DNA from: Streptomyces sp. TG1A-8
GTDB lineage: Bacteria; Actinomycetota; Actinomycetes; Streptomycetales; Streptomycetaceae
Assembly (NCBI RefSeq): GCF_030499535.1
Contig: NZ_JASTLB010000001.1
Location: forward strand, 4,216,001 to 4,280,000
Direction: 5' to 3'
Length of the DNA stretch: 64,000 nt
This document shows, piece after piece, positions 36,836 to 44,483 of the stretch (position 1 is its first letter; each line of letters opens with the position of its first letter). The notes under the pieces were generated by a model that saw only the letters and a program-made list of their open reading frames with translations, was not told the origin of the DNA and ran no database searches. Position numbers and translations under genes: made by a program.

Positions 36836-37816
36836 TCACTGCTCGTCGAAGAGGCTCGTCACCGAGCCGTCCTCGAACACCTCGCGCACCGCACTCGCGA
36901 TCGTCGGGGCGATCGACAGCACCGTGATCTTGTCCAGGTCCGCACCCAGCTCACCCGGCGTCGGCAGCGTGTTGGTGAAGATGAACTCGCTCACCCGCGA
37001 GTTCTTCAGCCGGTCCGCCGCCGGACCCGACAGCACGCCGTGCGTGGCCGTCACGATCACGTCCTCGGCACCGTGCGCGAACAGGGCGTCCGCCGCCGCG
37101 CAGATCGTCCCGCCCGTGTCGATCATGTCGTCCACCAGGACGCACACGCGCCCCTCGACCTCGCCCACGACCTCGTGGACGGTCACCTGGTTCGCCACGT
37201 CCTTGTCGCGCCGCTTGTGCACGATCGCCAGCGGCGCACCGAGCCGGTCGCACCACCGGTCCGCCACCCGCACCCGGCCCGCGTCCGGCGACACCACCGT
37301 CAGCTTGCTCCGGTCCACCTTGCGGCCCACGTAGTCCGCCAGCAGCGGCAACGCGAACAGGTGGTCGACCGGCCCGTCGAAGAAGCCCTGGATCTGGTCC
37401 GTGTGCAGGTCCACGGTCAGGAGCCGGTCCGCACCCGCCGTCTTCATCAGGTCCGCGATCAGCCGCGCCGAAATCGGTTCACGGCCCCGGTGCTTCTTGT
37501 CCTGCCGCGCGTAACCGTAGAACGGCACGATCACCGTGATCGAACGCGCCGACGCACGTTTCAGCGCGTCGATCATGATCAACTGCTCCATGATCCACTT
37601 GTTGATCGGAGCCGTGTGGCTCTGGATCAGGAAGCAGTCCGCACCGCGCGCCGACTCCTGGTACCGCACGTAGATCTCACCATTGGCGAAATCGAAGGCC
37701 TTCGTCGGGACGACCCCGACACCCAGCTGCTGGGCGACCTCCTCGGCAAGCTCGGGGTGGGCGCGGCCGGAGAAGAACATCAGTTTCTTCTCGCCGGTCG
37801 TCTTGATCCCGGTCAC
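36836..37816 (-). CDS. prs: Ribose-phosphate pyrophosphokinase
   Basis: 326 residues. MFFSGRAHPELAEEVAQQLG, the ATP-loop KHRGREPISARLIADL and the PRPP loop CVLVDDMIDTGGTI are all clear. It makes PRPP for nucleotide, His and Trp synthesis. GTG at 37816 with AGGAGA upstream. It follows glmU by 139 bases on the same strand; the glmU-prs-rplY-pth order is shared by many actinobacteria. Confidence 0.96.
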   Translation of the reverse strand: MTGIKTTGEKKLMFFSGRAHPELAEEVAQQLGVGVVPTKAFDFANGEIYVRYQESARGADCFLIQSHTAPINKWIMEQLIMIDALKRASARSITVIVPFYGYARQDKKHRGREPISARLIADLMKTAGADRLLTVDLHTDQIQGFFDGPVDHLFALPLLADYVGRKVDRSKLTVVSPDAGRVRVADRWCDRLGAPLAIVHKRRDKDVANQVTVHEVVGEVEGRVCVLVDDMIDTGGTICAAADALFAHGAEDVIVTATHGVLSGPAADRLKNSRVSEFIFTNTLPTPGELGADLDKITVLSIAPTIASAVREVFEDGSVTSLFDEQ

Positions 37817-37955
37817 AGCACTGTCTCCTAGAGGTGTCTCAGCCAGCCGGCTGTTCGAGCGACCTCTCGGCTGGGCAGGAGAGGCCGTATCAGCTGGTAG
37901 GGGTGCGGGTTGTGCACTTATCACGGTACGCCGTGTTTGGCGCACCCGTTTCCGG

Positions 37956-39404
37956 TCAGTCCTCGCCCTCGCCCTTCCGGGACGCCGCCTCGGCCGCCCT
38001 CGCGGCCGGGCTCCCCGGACGCTTGCGAGCCACCCAGCCCTCGATATTCCGCTGCTGACCGCGGGCCACGGCCAGTGAACCGGGCGGCACGTCCTTCGTG
38101 ATCACGGACCCGGCGGCGGTGTACGCACCGTCCCCGACCGTGACAGGAGCCACAAACATGTTGTCCGAACCCGTACGGCAATGCGACCCCACCGTCGTGT
38201 GGTGCTTGCTCTCCCCGTCGTAGTTCACGAACACGCTCGCCGCGCCGATGTTCGTGAACTCGCCGATCGTCGCATCACCGACGTACGACAGGTGCGGAAC
38301 CTTCGTCCCCTCACCGAGCGAGGCGTTCTTCGTCTCCACGTACGTGCCGACCTTCGCCCCCGCACCGAGCCGGGTACCGGGACGCAGGTACGCGTACGGA
38401 CCCACCGACGCCCGCGCACCGATCCGCGCACCCTCCGAGACCGTGTTGTCCACCCGCGCCCCCGCGCCCACCCGGGTGTCCCCCAGCCGGCTGTTCGGCC
38501 CGACCTCCGCACCCTCGCCGACATGCGTCGACCCGGTGAGCAGCGTGTTCGGATGCACGACGGCGTCCTGCTCGAAGGTGACGCCCACGTCCACCCACGT
38601 CGTCGCCGGATCCACCACCGTCACACCGTCCAGCATGGCGCGCGTGAGCAGCCGCTCGTTGAGGGTGCGACGGGCCTCGGCCAACTGCACCCGGTTGTTG
38701 ATCCCCGCGATCTCCCGGTGGTCGGCCGCCACCGACGCCCCCACCCGGTGCCCGGCCTCCCGCAGGATCCCGAGCACGTCCGTCAGGTACTCCTCGCCCT
38801 GGCTGTTGTCCGTCCGCAGCTTCTTCAGCGCGTCCGCGAGCAACTGGCCGTCGAACGCGAACACCCCGCTGTTGATCTCCCGGATCGCCCGCTCGGCCTC
38901 GGAGGCGTCCTTGTGCTCCACGATCGCGGTGACCGCGCCGGTCGCCCCGTCCCGGACGATGCGGCCGTACCCGGTGGCGTCCGGGACCTCCGCCGTCAGC
39001 ACGGTCACCGCGTTGCCGCCGCCGTGGTGCGCGGCGACGAGCCGTGCGAGGGTGTCCCCGGTCAGCAGGGGGGTGTCCCCGCAGACCACGACCACCGTGC
39101 CGTCCACGGCCCCGCCCAGTTCCTCCAGGCCCATCCGCACGGCGTGCCCCGTACCGTTCTGCTCCTCCTGCACGGCCGTCCGGACGTCCGGGTCGATCCC
39201 GGTCAGGTGCGCGGCGACCCGCTCACGGGCGTGGCCCACGACGACGACCAGGTGCGCGGGGTCCAATTCGCGGGAGGCGGCCAGCACGTGGCCGACCAGG
39301 GAACGGCCGCAGATCTCGTGCAGGACCTTGGGTGTGGCCGATTTCATACGGGTGCCCTCACCCGCTGCGAGAACGACGACGGCTGCCGGGCGAATGGCGC
39401 TCAC
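37956..39404 (-). CDS. glmU: Bifunctional GlmU: glucosamine-1-P acetyltransferase / GlcNAc-1-P uridylyltransferase
   Basis: 482 residues. The N-terminal nucleotidyltransferase has [20 protein letters not shown] (residues 7-26) and GDTPLL; the C-terminal half is a left-handed beta-helix with hexapeptide repeats (for example [17 protein letters not shown]) and the acetyltransferase site near [15 protein letters not shown]. It makes UDP-GlcNAc for peptidoglycan. GTG at 39404 follows GAAGGG. The last 40 residues are charged and low-complexity. Lies downstream of the tRNA-Gln gene. Confidence 0.96.
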   Translation of the reverse strand: MSAIRPAAVVVLAAGEGTRMKSATPKVLHEICGRSLVGHVLAASRELDPAHLVVVVGHARERVAAHLTGIDPDVRTAVQEEQNGTGHAVRMGLEELGGAVDGTVVVVCGDTPLLTGDTLARLVAAHHGGGNAVTVLTAEVPDATGYGRIVRDGATGAVTAIVEHKDASEAERAIREINSGVFAFDGQLLADALKKLRTDNSQGEEYLTDVLGILREAGHRVGASVAADHREIAGINNRVQLAEARRTLNERLLTRAMLDGVTVVDPATTWVDVGVTFEQDAVVHPNTLLTGSTHVGEGAEVGPNSRLGDTRVGAGARVDNTVSEGARIGARASVGPYAYLRPGTRLGAGAKVGTYVETKNASLGEGTKVPHLSYVGDATIGEFTNIGAASVFVNYDGESKHHTTVGSHCRTGSDNMFVAPVTVGDGAYTAAGSVITKDVPPGSLAVARGQQRNIEGWVARKRPGSPAARAAEAASRKGEGED

Positions 39405-39481
39405 GGGGTTGCCCTTCGGCTCTGGATGGGTGGGGGTGACAGCCGCAGGATACCGGGGTGGGTCGGGGGCGACATGAGAGC

Positions 39482-39507
39482 GGGCCCTGACGGTGCTGTC
39501 AGGGCCC
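39482..39507 (-). terminator. Hairpin after tRNA-Gln
   Basis: Perfect 10-bp stem GGGCCCTGAC / GTCAGGGCCC with a GGTGCT loop, 14 bases past the tRNA 3' end. Confidence 0.75.
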
Positions 39508-39520
39508 ACCTTCGCTCGGG

Positions 39521-39591
39521 CTCCCGGGGAAGGATTCGAACCTCCATAAGCGACACCAAAAGACGCTGTCCTGCCCTTAGACGACCCGGGA
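39521..39591 (-). tRNA. tRNA-Gln (anticodon TTG)
   Basis: The minus strand folds into a cloverleaf: acceptor TCCCGGG/CCCGGGA with discriminator G, D arm GTC..GAC, anticodon loop TTTTGGT giving anticodon TTG, and T arm GGAGG-TTCGAAT-CCTTC. CCA is not encoded (the next bases are CCC). The anticodon stem GCGTC/GTCGC contains one T-T mismatch at positions 30-40. The 5' end lies six bases after the stop codon of the HTH/endonuclease-like gene on the same strand. Confidence 0.93.
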
Positions 39592-39597
39592 TCGCCC

Positions 39598-40476
39598 CTA
39601 TGTCCGGTTCGACGCATCGCCCGGAAGGACAGCCCCTACTATGCCGTACCAGGCACCTTCGACGCGACGGTACAGATCCGCTCCTCGCCGTACCTCGATG
39701 CCGAGGCACCCCCGGTACGACTCCCCCGTGTTCTTGCGCACCGTCTTCGGCCCGTACCGCTTGAGAACCGTCCTGCCCAGGTCCGACCTCTCCCTACCGA
39801 CGAGGTCGGCCCAATGGCGCTCGGCGGCCGCGACGTCCGCGGAGTCGTGGATCACCACCCGGCAGTGCAGCCGGTCGCGCCCCACTCCGAGCAGGTCCAG
39901 CCAGGCGAGGAAGACGCCGATCACTCCCGGGTCGCTGTTGACGAACTCCACGCTCTGCCGGCGGGCGTGCGGCTTGTCCTTCGTCCCCTCCGCCCAGTAG
40001 AGGGCGACACCCGCGAGGTACGGCTCGCGGTCGGACAGCGCGCCGACGGCCTCGGCCGCCGCCTGCTTCGCCGCCCGGCGCTCCTGGTCGCGTGCGGCGT
40101 GCAGTCGCGCGAGTCCGGCGTTCATCCGCGCCTGCCGTTCCTCCGGCGTGCACGTGGGCTCCGGCCGGGGCAGGTCCCGTACCCAGAGGGAGACGGAACT
40201 CTTCGAACACCCCAGCTCCGCCCGGATGCGGTCGTACGTCCAGCCCTGGAGCCGCAGCGCGCGGGCCCTCTCCCGCAGGTCGTCCTTCGCGCGGGGGCGC
40301 TTCGTCCACTCCGGCGGCGCTTCCCCCTTCACCAGACGGCTCAGGACGTCCTTGTCGCGGACCCCCAACTCGTCCCCGATCCGCCGGAGGCCGTGACCCC
40401 CGCGGCGCAGCGCGACCGCCCGCTCGCGCAGGCCTTCGAAGTCCGCGTACTTGCCCGATGAAGGTGTCATGGGCAT
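39598..40476 (-). CDS. Helix-turn-helix protein with a LAGLIDADG-like endonuclease domain (unassigned)
   Basis: 292 residues. Two related HTH units stand in tandem (about 11-50, [20 protein letters not shown]; about 62-100, [19 protein letters not shown]), resembling transposase/resolvase-type HTHs. A basic helical linker follows. The C-terminal half contains [16 protein letters not shown], which resembles the LAGLIDADG motif, then [21 protein letters not shown] and a [11 protein letters not shown] end, as in compact LAGLIDADG-type homing endonuclease relatives. ATG at 40476; another ATG six bases on is possible. Its stop is six bases from the tRNA-Gln. Lower conservation and this location suggest acquisition. 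Activity is not established. Confidence 0.7.
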   Translation of the reverse strand: MPMTPSSGKYADFEGLRERAVALRRGGHGLRRIGDELGVRDKDVLSRLVKGEAPPEWTKRPRAKDDLRERARALRLQGWTYDRIRAELGCSKSSVSLWVRDLPRPEPTCTPEERQARMNAGLARLHAARDQERRAAKQAAAEAVGALSDREPYLAGVALYWAEGTKDKPHARRQSVEFVNSDPGVIGVFLAWLDLLGVGRDRLHCRVVIHDSADVAAAERHWADLVGRERSDLGRTVLKRYGPKTVRKNTGESYRGCLGIEVRRGADLYRRVEGAWYGIVGAVLPGDASNRT

Positions 40477-40624
40477 ACGGTCCGGGCGGAACGGCCCGTT
40501 CCGGTGTCGAACGCACAAGGTTCGCTTGTTCGGGGGGTTCCGGTGCGTTCCGACGGTGTTCGGCCGGGAGACGTGGTTCGGGCGGGCGGGCGGAAGTCAC
40601 CGGAAAAGGCGCGGTGGGCGATCG

Positions 40625-40630
40625 TAGGCT
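40625..40630 (+). promoter_or_regulatory. -10 hexamer of a leaderless sensor-kinase promoter
   Basis: TAGGCT, six bases, then the ATG of the kinase gene. No ribosome-binding site in between. Confidence 0.55.
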
Positions 40631-40636
40631 GGGGGC

Positions 40637-41950
40637 ATGACCACGACGGGGGAAGCCCATGCCGCGGCCCTGACCGGCCCGTGGTGGTGGGAGCGGTGGC
40701 GCGGTGCGGCGCTCGACGGGAGCCTCGCGCTGGTGTCCGCCGTGGAGTGCGGTGCGGAGGGGATTCCGTTCGCCCGGGACGCGGGGGTCCCGGTGGCGGT
40801 GGGGATCGTGTTCGGGCTGGTCACCGGTTCGGTGCTGCTCGTGCGCCGGAGGTGGCCGGTCGCCGTGGTGCTGGTCGCGATCGCGATCACGCCGGCCCAG
40901 ATGGGTTTCCTGATGGGCATCGTCGGCCTGTACACGCTGGCGGCGTGCGAGTTGCCGCGGCGGATCATCGTGGCGCTGGCGGGGATGTCGTTACTGGGCA
41001 CGATGATCGTGACGTTCGTGCGCGTGCGGCAGGACATGGCCCGGGGCGACCTGACGCTCGGCGACTGGTTCGTTCCGTTCGCGTCCATCACGACGTCGCT
41101 GGGGTTGACGGCGCCGCCGCTGCTGCTGGGTCTGTACGTGGGCGCGCGGCGCCGGCTGATGGAGAGCCTGCGGGAGCGGGCGGACAGCCTGGAGCGGGAG
41201 CTGCAGTTGCTCGCGGAGCGGGCCGAGGAGCGGGCCGAGTGGGCGCGCAACGAGGAACGGACGCGGATCGCGCGGGAGATGCACGACGTCGTCGCGCACC
41301 GGGTGAGCCTGATGGTGGTGCACGCGGCCGCGCTGCAGGCGGTGGCCCGCAAGGACCCCGAGAAGGCGGTGCGCAACGCGGCGCTCGTGGGGGACATGGG
41401 GCGGCAGGCGCTGACCGAGTTGCGGGAGATGCTGGGGGTGCTGCGGGCGGGGGAGGGTGCGGGCCGGCGTGCCGCGCCGGTTCCGTTGGTGGCCGTGGGG
41501 GCGGCGGCTGCGCAGGCGGCGTCCCGGGCGGCCGGTGGGGAGGCGGCCCCGGACGGGCCGAGCCTGTCGGAGCTGGGGGAGCTGATCGGGCAGTCGGCCG
41601 CCGCGGGTATGGCGGTCGACCTGTCGGTGGAGGGGGAGGTGCGTTCGTACGCGGCGGAGGTGGAGCAGACGGCGTACCGGGTGGTGCAGGAGGCGCTGAC
41701 GAACGTGCACAAGCACGCGGCGGGTGCGAAGACGTACGTGCGGCTGGCGCACCGGGGGGTGGAGATCGCGATGCAGGTGGAGAACGAGCCGCCGCCGGAG
41801 CCCGCGTCGGCGTCGGCGGCGCGCCTGCCGTCGGGCGGCAACGGCCTGGTGGGCATGCGGGAGCGGGTGCTGGCGCTGGGCGGGGTGTTCGTGTCGGGGC
41901 CGACGGACGCGGGGGGTTTCCGGGTGTCGGCGGTGATTCCGGCGTCGTAG
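40637..41950 (+). CDS. Orphan NarL-type sensor histidine kinase
   Basis: 437 residues. Four to five membrane segments (residues 25-170) precede a coiled-coil linker and a HisKA_3 dimerisation domain with H216 in RIAREMHDVVAHRVSL. The ATPase domain has the N box QEALTNVHKHAAG and the G box NGLVGMRERV. It should autophosphorylate and pass the phosphate to a NarL/LuxR-type regulator, but none is adjacent; the nearest such gene here with an intact Asp is about 12 kb away. ATG at 40637 appears leaderless. Stimulus unknown. Confidence 0.9.
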   Translation: MTTTGEAHAAALTGPWWWERWRGAALDGSLALVSAVECGAEGIPFARDAGVPVAVGIVFGLVTGSVLLVRRRWPVAVVLVAIAITPAQMGFLMGIVGLYTLAACELPRRIIVALAGMSLLGTMIVTFVRVRQDMARGDLTLGDWFVPFASITTSLGLTAPPLLLGLYVGARRRLMESLRERADSLERELQLLAERAEERAEWARNEERTRIAREMHDVVAHRVSLMVVHAAALQAVARKDPEKAVRNAALVGDMGRQALTELREMLGVLRAGEGAGRRAAPVPLVAVGAAAAQAASRAAGGEAAPDGPSLSELGELIGQSAAAGMAVDLSVEGEVRSYAAEVEQTAYRVVQEALTNVHKHAAGAKTYVRLAHRGVEIAMQVENEPPPEPASASAARLPSGGNGLVGMRERVLALGGVFVSGPTDAGGFRVSAVIPAS

Positions 41951-42132
41951 GGCGGGGGTTGGGCCCGGGGTCCCGGCGGGGCCGCGAGGGGCTTCGGCGG
42001 CTCGGGGCGGGGGCTCGGGGCGGGGGAGGTTCCTCCCGGGTGCGCCGGCCGGCGGTGCGTGCGGTCCGGCGGTGGCGTGTCCGGCCCGGTGGCGTGTCCC
42101 GGCCCCGCGGCGGCCCGCGGCGGTGTGTGCCG

Positions 42133-42627
42133 TCAGGCGGTGGTGAGGCGGGCGGGGGTGATGCCGGTGACGAGGGTGGTGAGGGCGCGGTCGATGTCGG
42201 CGCCCAGGTACCAGTCGCCGGTGTGGTCGAGGGCGTAGACGCGGCCCTCGGTGTCGATGGCGAGGACGGCCGCGGTGTCGGTCTCCGCGCCGAGGGGGCT
42301 GACTTCGGTGCCGAGGGCGCGGCCGAGGTCGCCGAGGGTGCGGGCGAGGTGGAGACCGTGCATCGGGTCGAGGTGGAGGGCGGTGGGGGCGATCTGGCGG
42401 CCGGGGCCGGTGGGGACGACGTGCAGGCCGCCGAACTCGGCCCAGGCCTCGACGGCGGCGGGGAACACGGCGTGGCGGTGTCCGGCGGGTGAGGTGTGCG
42501 CGCGCAGGGTGTCGGCCCAGATCTCCGCCTGTCCGATGTCCCAGCGTCCGGGTTGCCAGCCGGCGGTGCGCAGGGCGGCGTCGACGGGTACGGAGAAGCG
42601 CGTGGTGGAGGTGCGGTCGGGGTGCAT
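42133..42627 (-). CDS. SUKH-3 family immunity-type protein
   Basis: 164 residues. The central region AVEAWAEFGGLHV, followed by LGTEVSPLGAETDTAAVLAIDTEGRVYAL and DWYLGADIDRALTTLV, is characteristic of the SUKH-3 group. SUKH proteins neutralise nuclease and deaminase toxins of polymorphic toxin systems. ATG at 42627 with GAAGAGCC upstream. It lies 48 bases downstream of the deaminase gene on the same strand, so it is the natural immunity partner. No signal peptide; cytoplasmic. Confidence 0.85.
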   Translation of the reverse strand: MHPDRTSTTRFSVPVDAALRTAGWQPGRWDIGQAEIWADTLRAHTSPAGHRHAVFPAAVEAWAEFGGLHVVPTGPGRQIAPTALHLDPMHGLHLARTLGDLGRALGTEVSPLGAETDTAAVLAIDTEGRVYALDHTGDWYLGADIDRALTTLVTGITPARLTTA

Positions 42628-42675
42628 CGGCTCTTCGTTCGTCGTGCGTGCGGGTGGTGCGCGGTCCCGGCGGGG

Positions 42676-43191
42676 CTAGCCGTCGGCCGGGGCCGGGTCG
42701 ACGATGCGGACGCCGAAGTGGGCGCTGAGGGCCGTGCAGGCGCGGCAGGGGGCGGCGAAGCTGCCGTGCAGGGGGTCGCCGTCCTCCCGGATGCGGCGGG
42801 CGGTGAGTTTGGCGTGCTTGAGGGCTTTGCGTGCTTCGCCGTTGGTCATGGGCTTGCGGGCGGCGCGTTTGCTGCGGGCGGCGTCGGCGGCGGTGATGTG
42901 CCGGGAGATGAGGATGGTCTCGGCGCAGCGGCCGGTGAAGCGGTCGCGCTGGCCGCTGGTGAGGGTGTCGAGGAAGTCCTGGACGAGGGGGTGCAGGGGC
43001 GGGGGCTGGTCGCCGCGGGCGGCGGTGCCGGTGAGGGTGGCGCCGCGGACGGAGAGGGCGGCGGCGGCGGTGGGCAGGATGCCGTCGCGGCGGTGCAGGA
43101 GGGTCGGGACGGGTGCGGCGGCGGTGTCGCTCCAGCCGACGCGGGGGTCGCCGGCCCGCACGTCGCCGCCTCCGGTCTGCACGGCATTCAT
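42676..43191 (-). CDS. YwqJ-type nucleic-acid deaminase (toxin family)
   Basis: 171 residues. The deaminase zinc site is complete: C89-A-E91 in RCAETILISRHI and P148-C149-x2-C152 in AAPCRACTALSAHFGV, the signature of YwqJ-like deaminases known from polymorphic toxins. The N-terminal 60 residues are variable and lack a signal peptide or an export module, unlike secreted toxins of this family. ATG at 43191 follows GGGGAAGAC. First gene of a two-gene unit with the SUKH-3 gene. Probable substrate: a base in nucleic acid or a nucleotide; not known. Confidence 0.82.
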   Translation of the reverse strand: MNAVQTGGGDVRAGDPRVGWSDTAAAPVPTLLHRRDGILPTAAAALSVRGATLTGTAARGDQPPPLHPLVQDFLDTLTSGQRDRFTGRCAETILISRHITAADAARSKRAARKPMTNGEARKALKHAKLTARRIREDGDPLHGSFAAPCRACTALSAHFGVRIVDPAPADG

Positions 43192-43477
43192 GATCGTCTT
43201 CCCCTCTCGGGCATCCCCCCGAAGGACACAGACTGCCAAATGCCGTGGCCGGTGGGAAAGCTGGGGCGGTGCGACACGCCCGGGCATGGGTGTTCGGTCA
43301 CGGTGGGGTGACGGCATGTCACGGGGGCGGGCCGGTGCTGCTCCCCGGGGGTCCGGTGCCGCTGGCAGGGTGCGGGAGGCGGGCCGGTGACCGGGATGGG
43401 CGTACCGCATAGGCTGTCGGCATCCGCGATCGACACCGCCGTTCAGGCCAGAGAGAACGCCGCAGGGGGCTACCGCC

Positions 43478-44473
43478 ATGACGACAGGCCGGCTCGGGCA
43501 GCAGGCCCCGCCGCCGAACGCGGCTTATGCCGGGCAGGTCGTGCACTTCCCGGATCCGGTCCGGGCGGCACGTCACCCGAGAGGAGTACGGGTCGACGAG
43601 CGGGGCTACCCCGATTTCTCGCCGTACGCGCGCGCGGCGGCGGAGGTCGCCGAGCCGCCGGAGGGCTTCGGCGTGGACGAGCTGCGGCTGACGGACTACG
43701 TGTCGGCGAACGCGGCGCTGGCTGCGGCCGGGCACGAGTTGTGGGACACGGTGCCGGACGTGGCGACGCCGCACGGCTGGACGTGGCACCACGTGGCCGG
43801 TTCGCGGCGGCTGGAGCTGGTCCCGGTGGAGGTGAAGGCGCTGCTGCGGCATCACGGCGGGGTGGCGACGGCCCGGGTGGACCAGGGCAAGCGGGGGACG
43901 CGGCCGTTGCAGGAGCCGCGTCCGGCGCACTTCGGGCTGCCCAAGTCGGGTGTGGCGGTGACGGAGTCGCAGGTGCAGGGCGTCGAGGAGGACCTGGGGT
44001 ACCGGCTGCCGGGCGCCTACCGTTCGTTCCTGAAGGCGGCGGGCGGTTGCGCGCCGGTGGGCGCCGCGCTGGACGCCGGGCTGGGGCTGCTGCTGGACCA
44101 GCCGTTCTTCACGGTGCGGGACGAGGCGGCGGTCAACGACCTGGTGTACGTCAACAAGTGCCTGCGCGACCACCTGACGAAGGATTACCTGGGGGTGACC
44201 TTCGTGCAGGGCGGTCTGCTCGCGGTGAAGGTGAGGGGCGAGCGGACCGGTTCGGTGTGGTTCTGCGCGTACGACGACGTGCGGGACGTCGATCCGTCGT
44301 GGTCGCCGGCGGAGCGGGTGGAGCGGTTGCTGCTGCCGTGCGGTGAGGACTTCGACGTCTTCCTGTCGCGGCTGGCCGGCGATCCGCCGGAGTTGGAGAC
44401 GGTGGCGAACCTGATGGTGGACGGCGGTTTCGCGCGTCCGGTCGCGGTGTCCTCGGCGCCGGTGGGGGAGTGA
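43478..44473 (+). CDS. WHH-type nuclease domain fused to SUKH-1 (SMI1/KNR4) domain
   Basis: 331 residues with two parts. The first (about 35-130) reads GYPDFSPYA, then LTDYVSANAAL and GWTW103-H-H105 with LELVPVEV and a final HHGG, the pattern of HNH/EndoVII-fold toxin nucleases of the WHH group. The second (about 165-310, VEEDLGYRLPGAYRSFLKAAGG ... PFF) is an SMI1/KNR4 (SUKH-1) domain, the usual immunity protein for such nucleases. Toxin and immunity are thus one chain. No signal peptide. ATG at 43478. Ten bases before the next gene on the same strand. Nuclease activity is inferred from motifs only. Confidence 0.8.
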   Translation: MTTGRLGQQAPPPNAAYAGQVVHFPDPVRAARHPRGVRVDERGYPDFSPYARAAAEVAEPPEGFGVDELRLTDYVSANAALAAAGHELWDTVPDVATPHGWTWHHVAGSRRLELVPVEVKALLRHHGGVATARVDQGKRGTRPLQEPRPAHFGLPKSGVAVTESQVQGVEEDLGYRLPGAYRSFLKAAGGCAPVGAALDAGLGLLLDQPFFTVRDEAAVNDLVYVNKCLRDHLTKDYLGVTFVQGGLLAVKVRGERTGSVWFCAYDDVRDVDPSWSPAERVERLLLPCGEDFDVFLSRLAGDPPELETVANLMVDGGFARPVAVSSAPVGE

Positions 44474-44483
44474 GCTTTCAGCG

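Noticed and set aside
39400..40640. Integrated element at tRNA-Gln with attachment sites
   Set aside because: No second copy of the tRNA 3' end or integrase gene is present in the window; only a single unusual gene flanks the tRNA.
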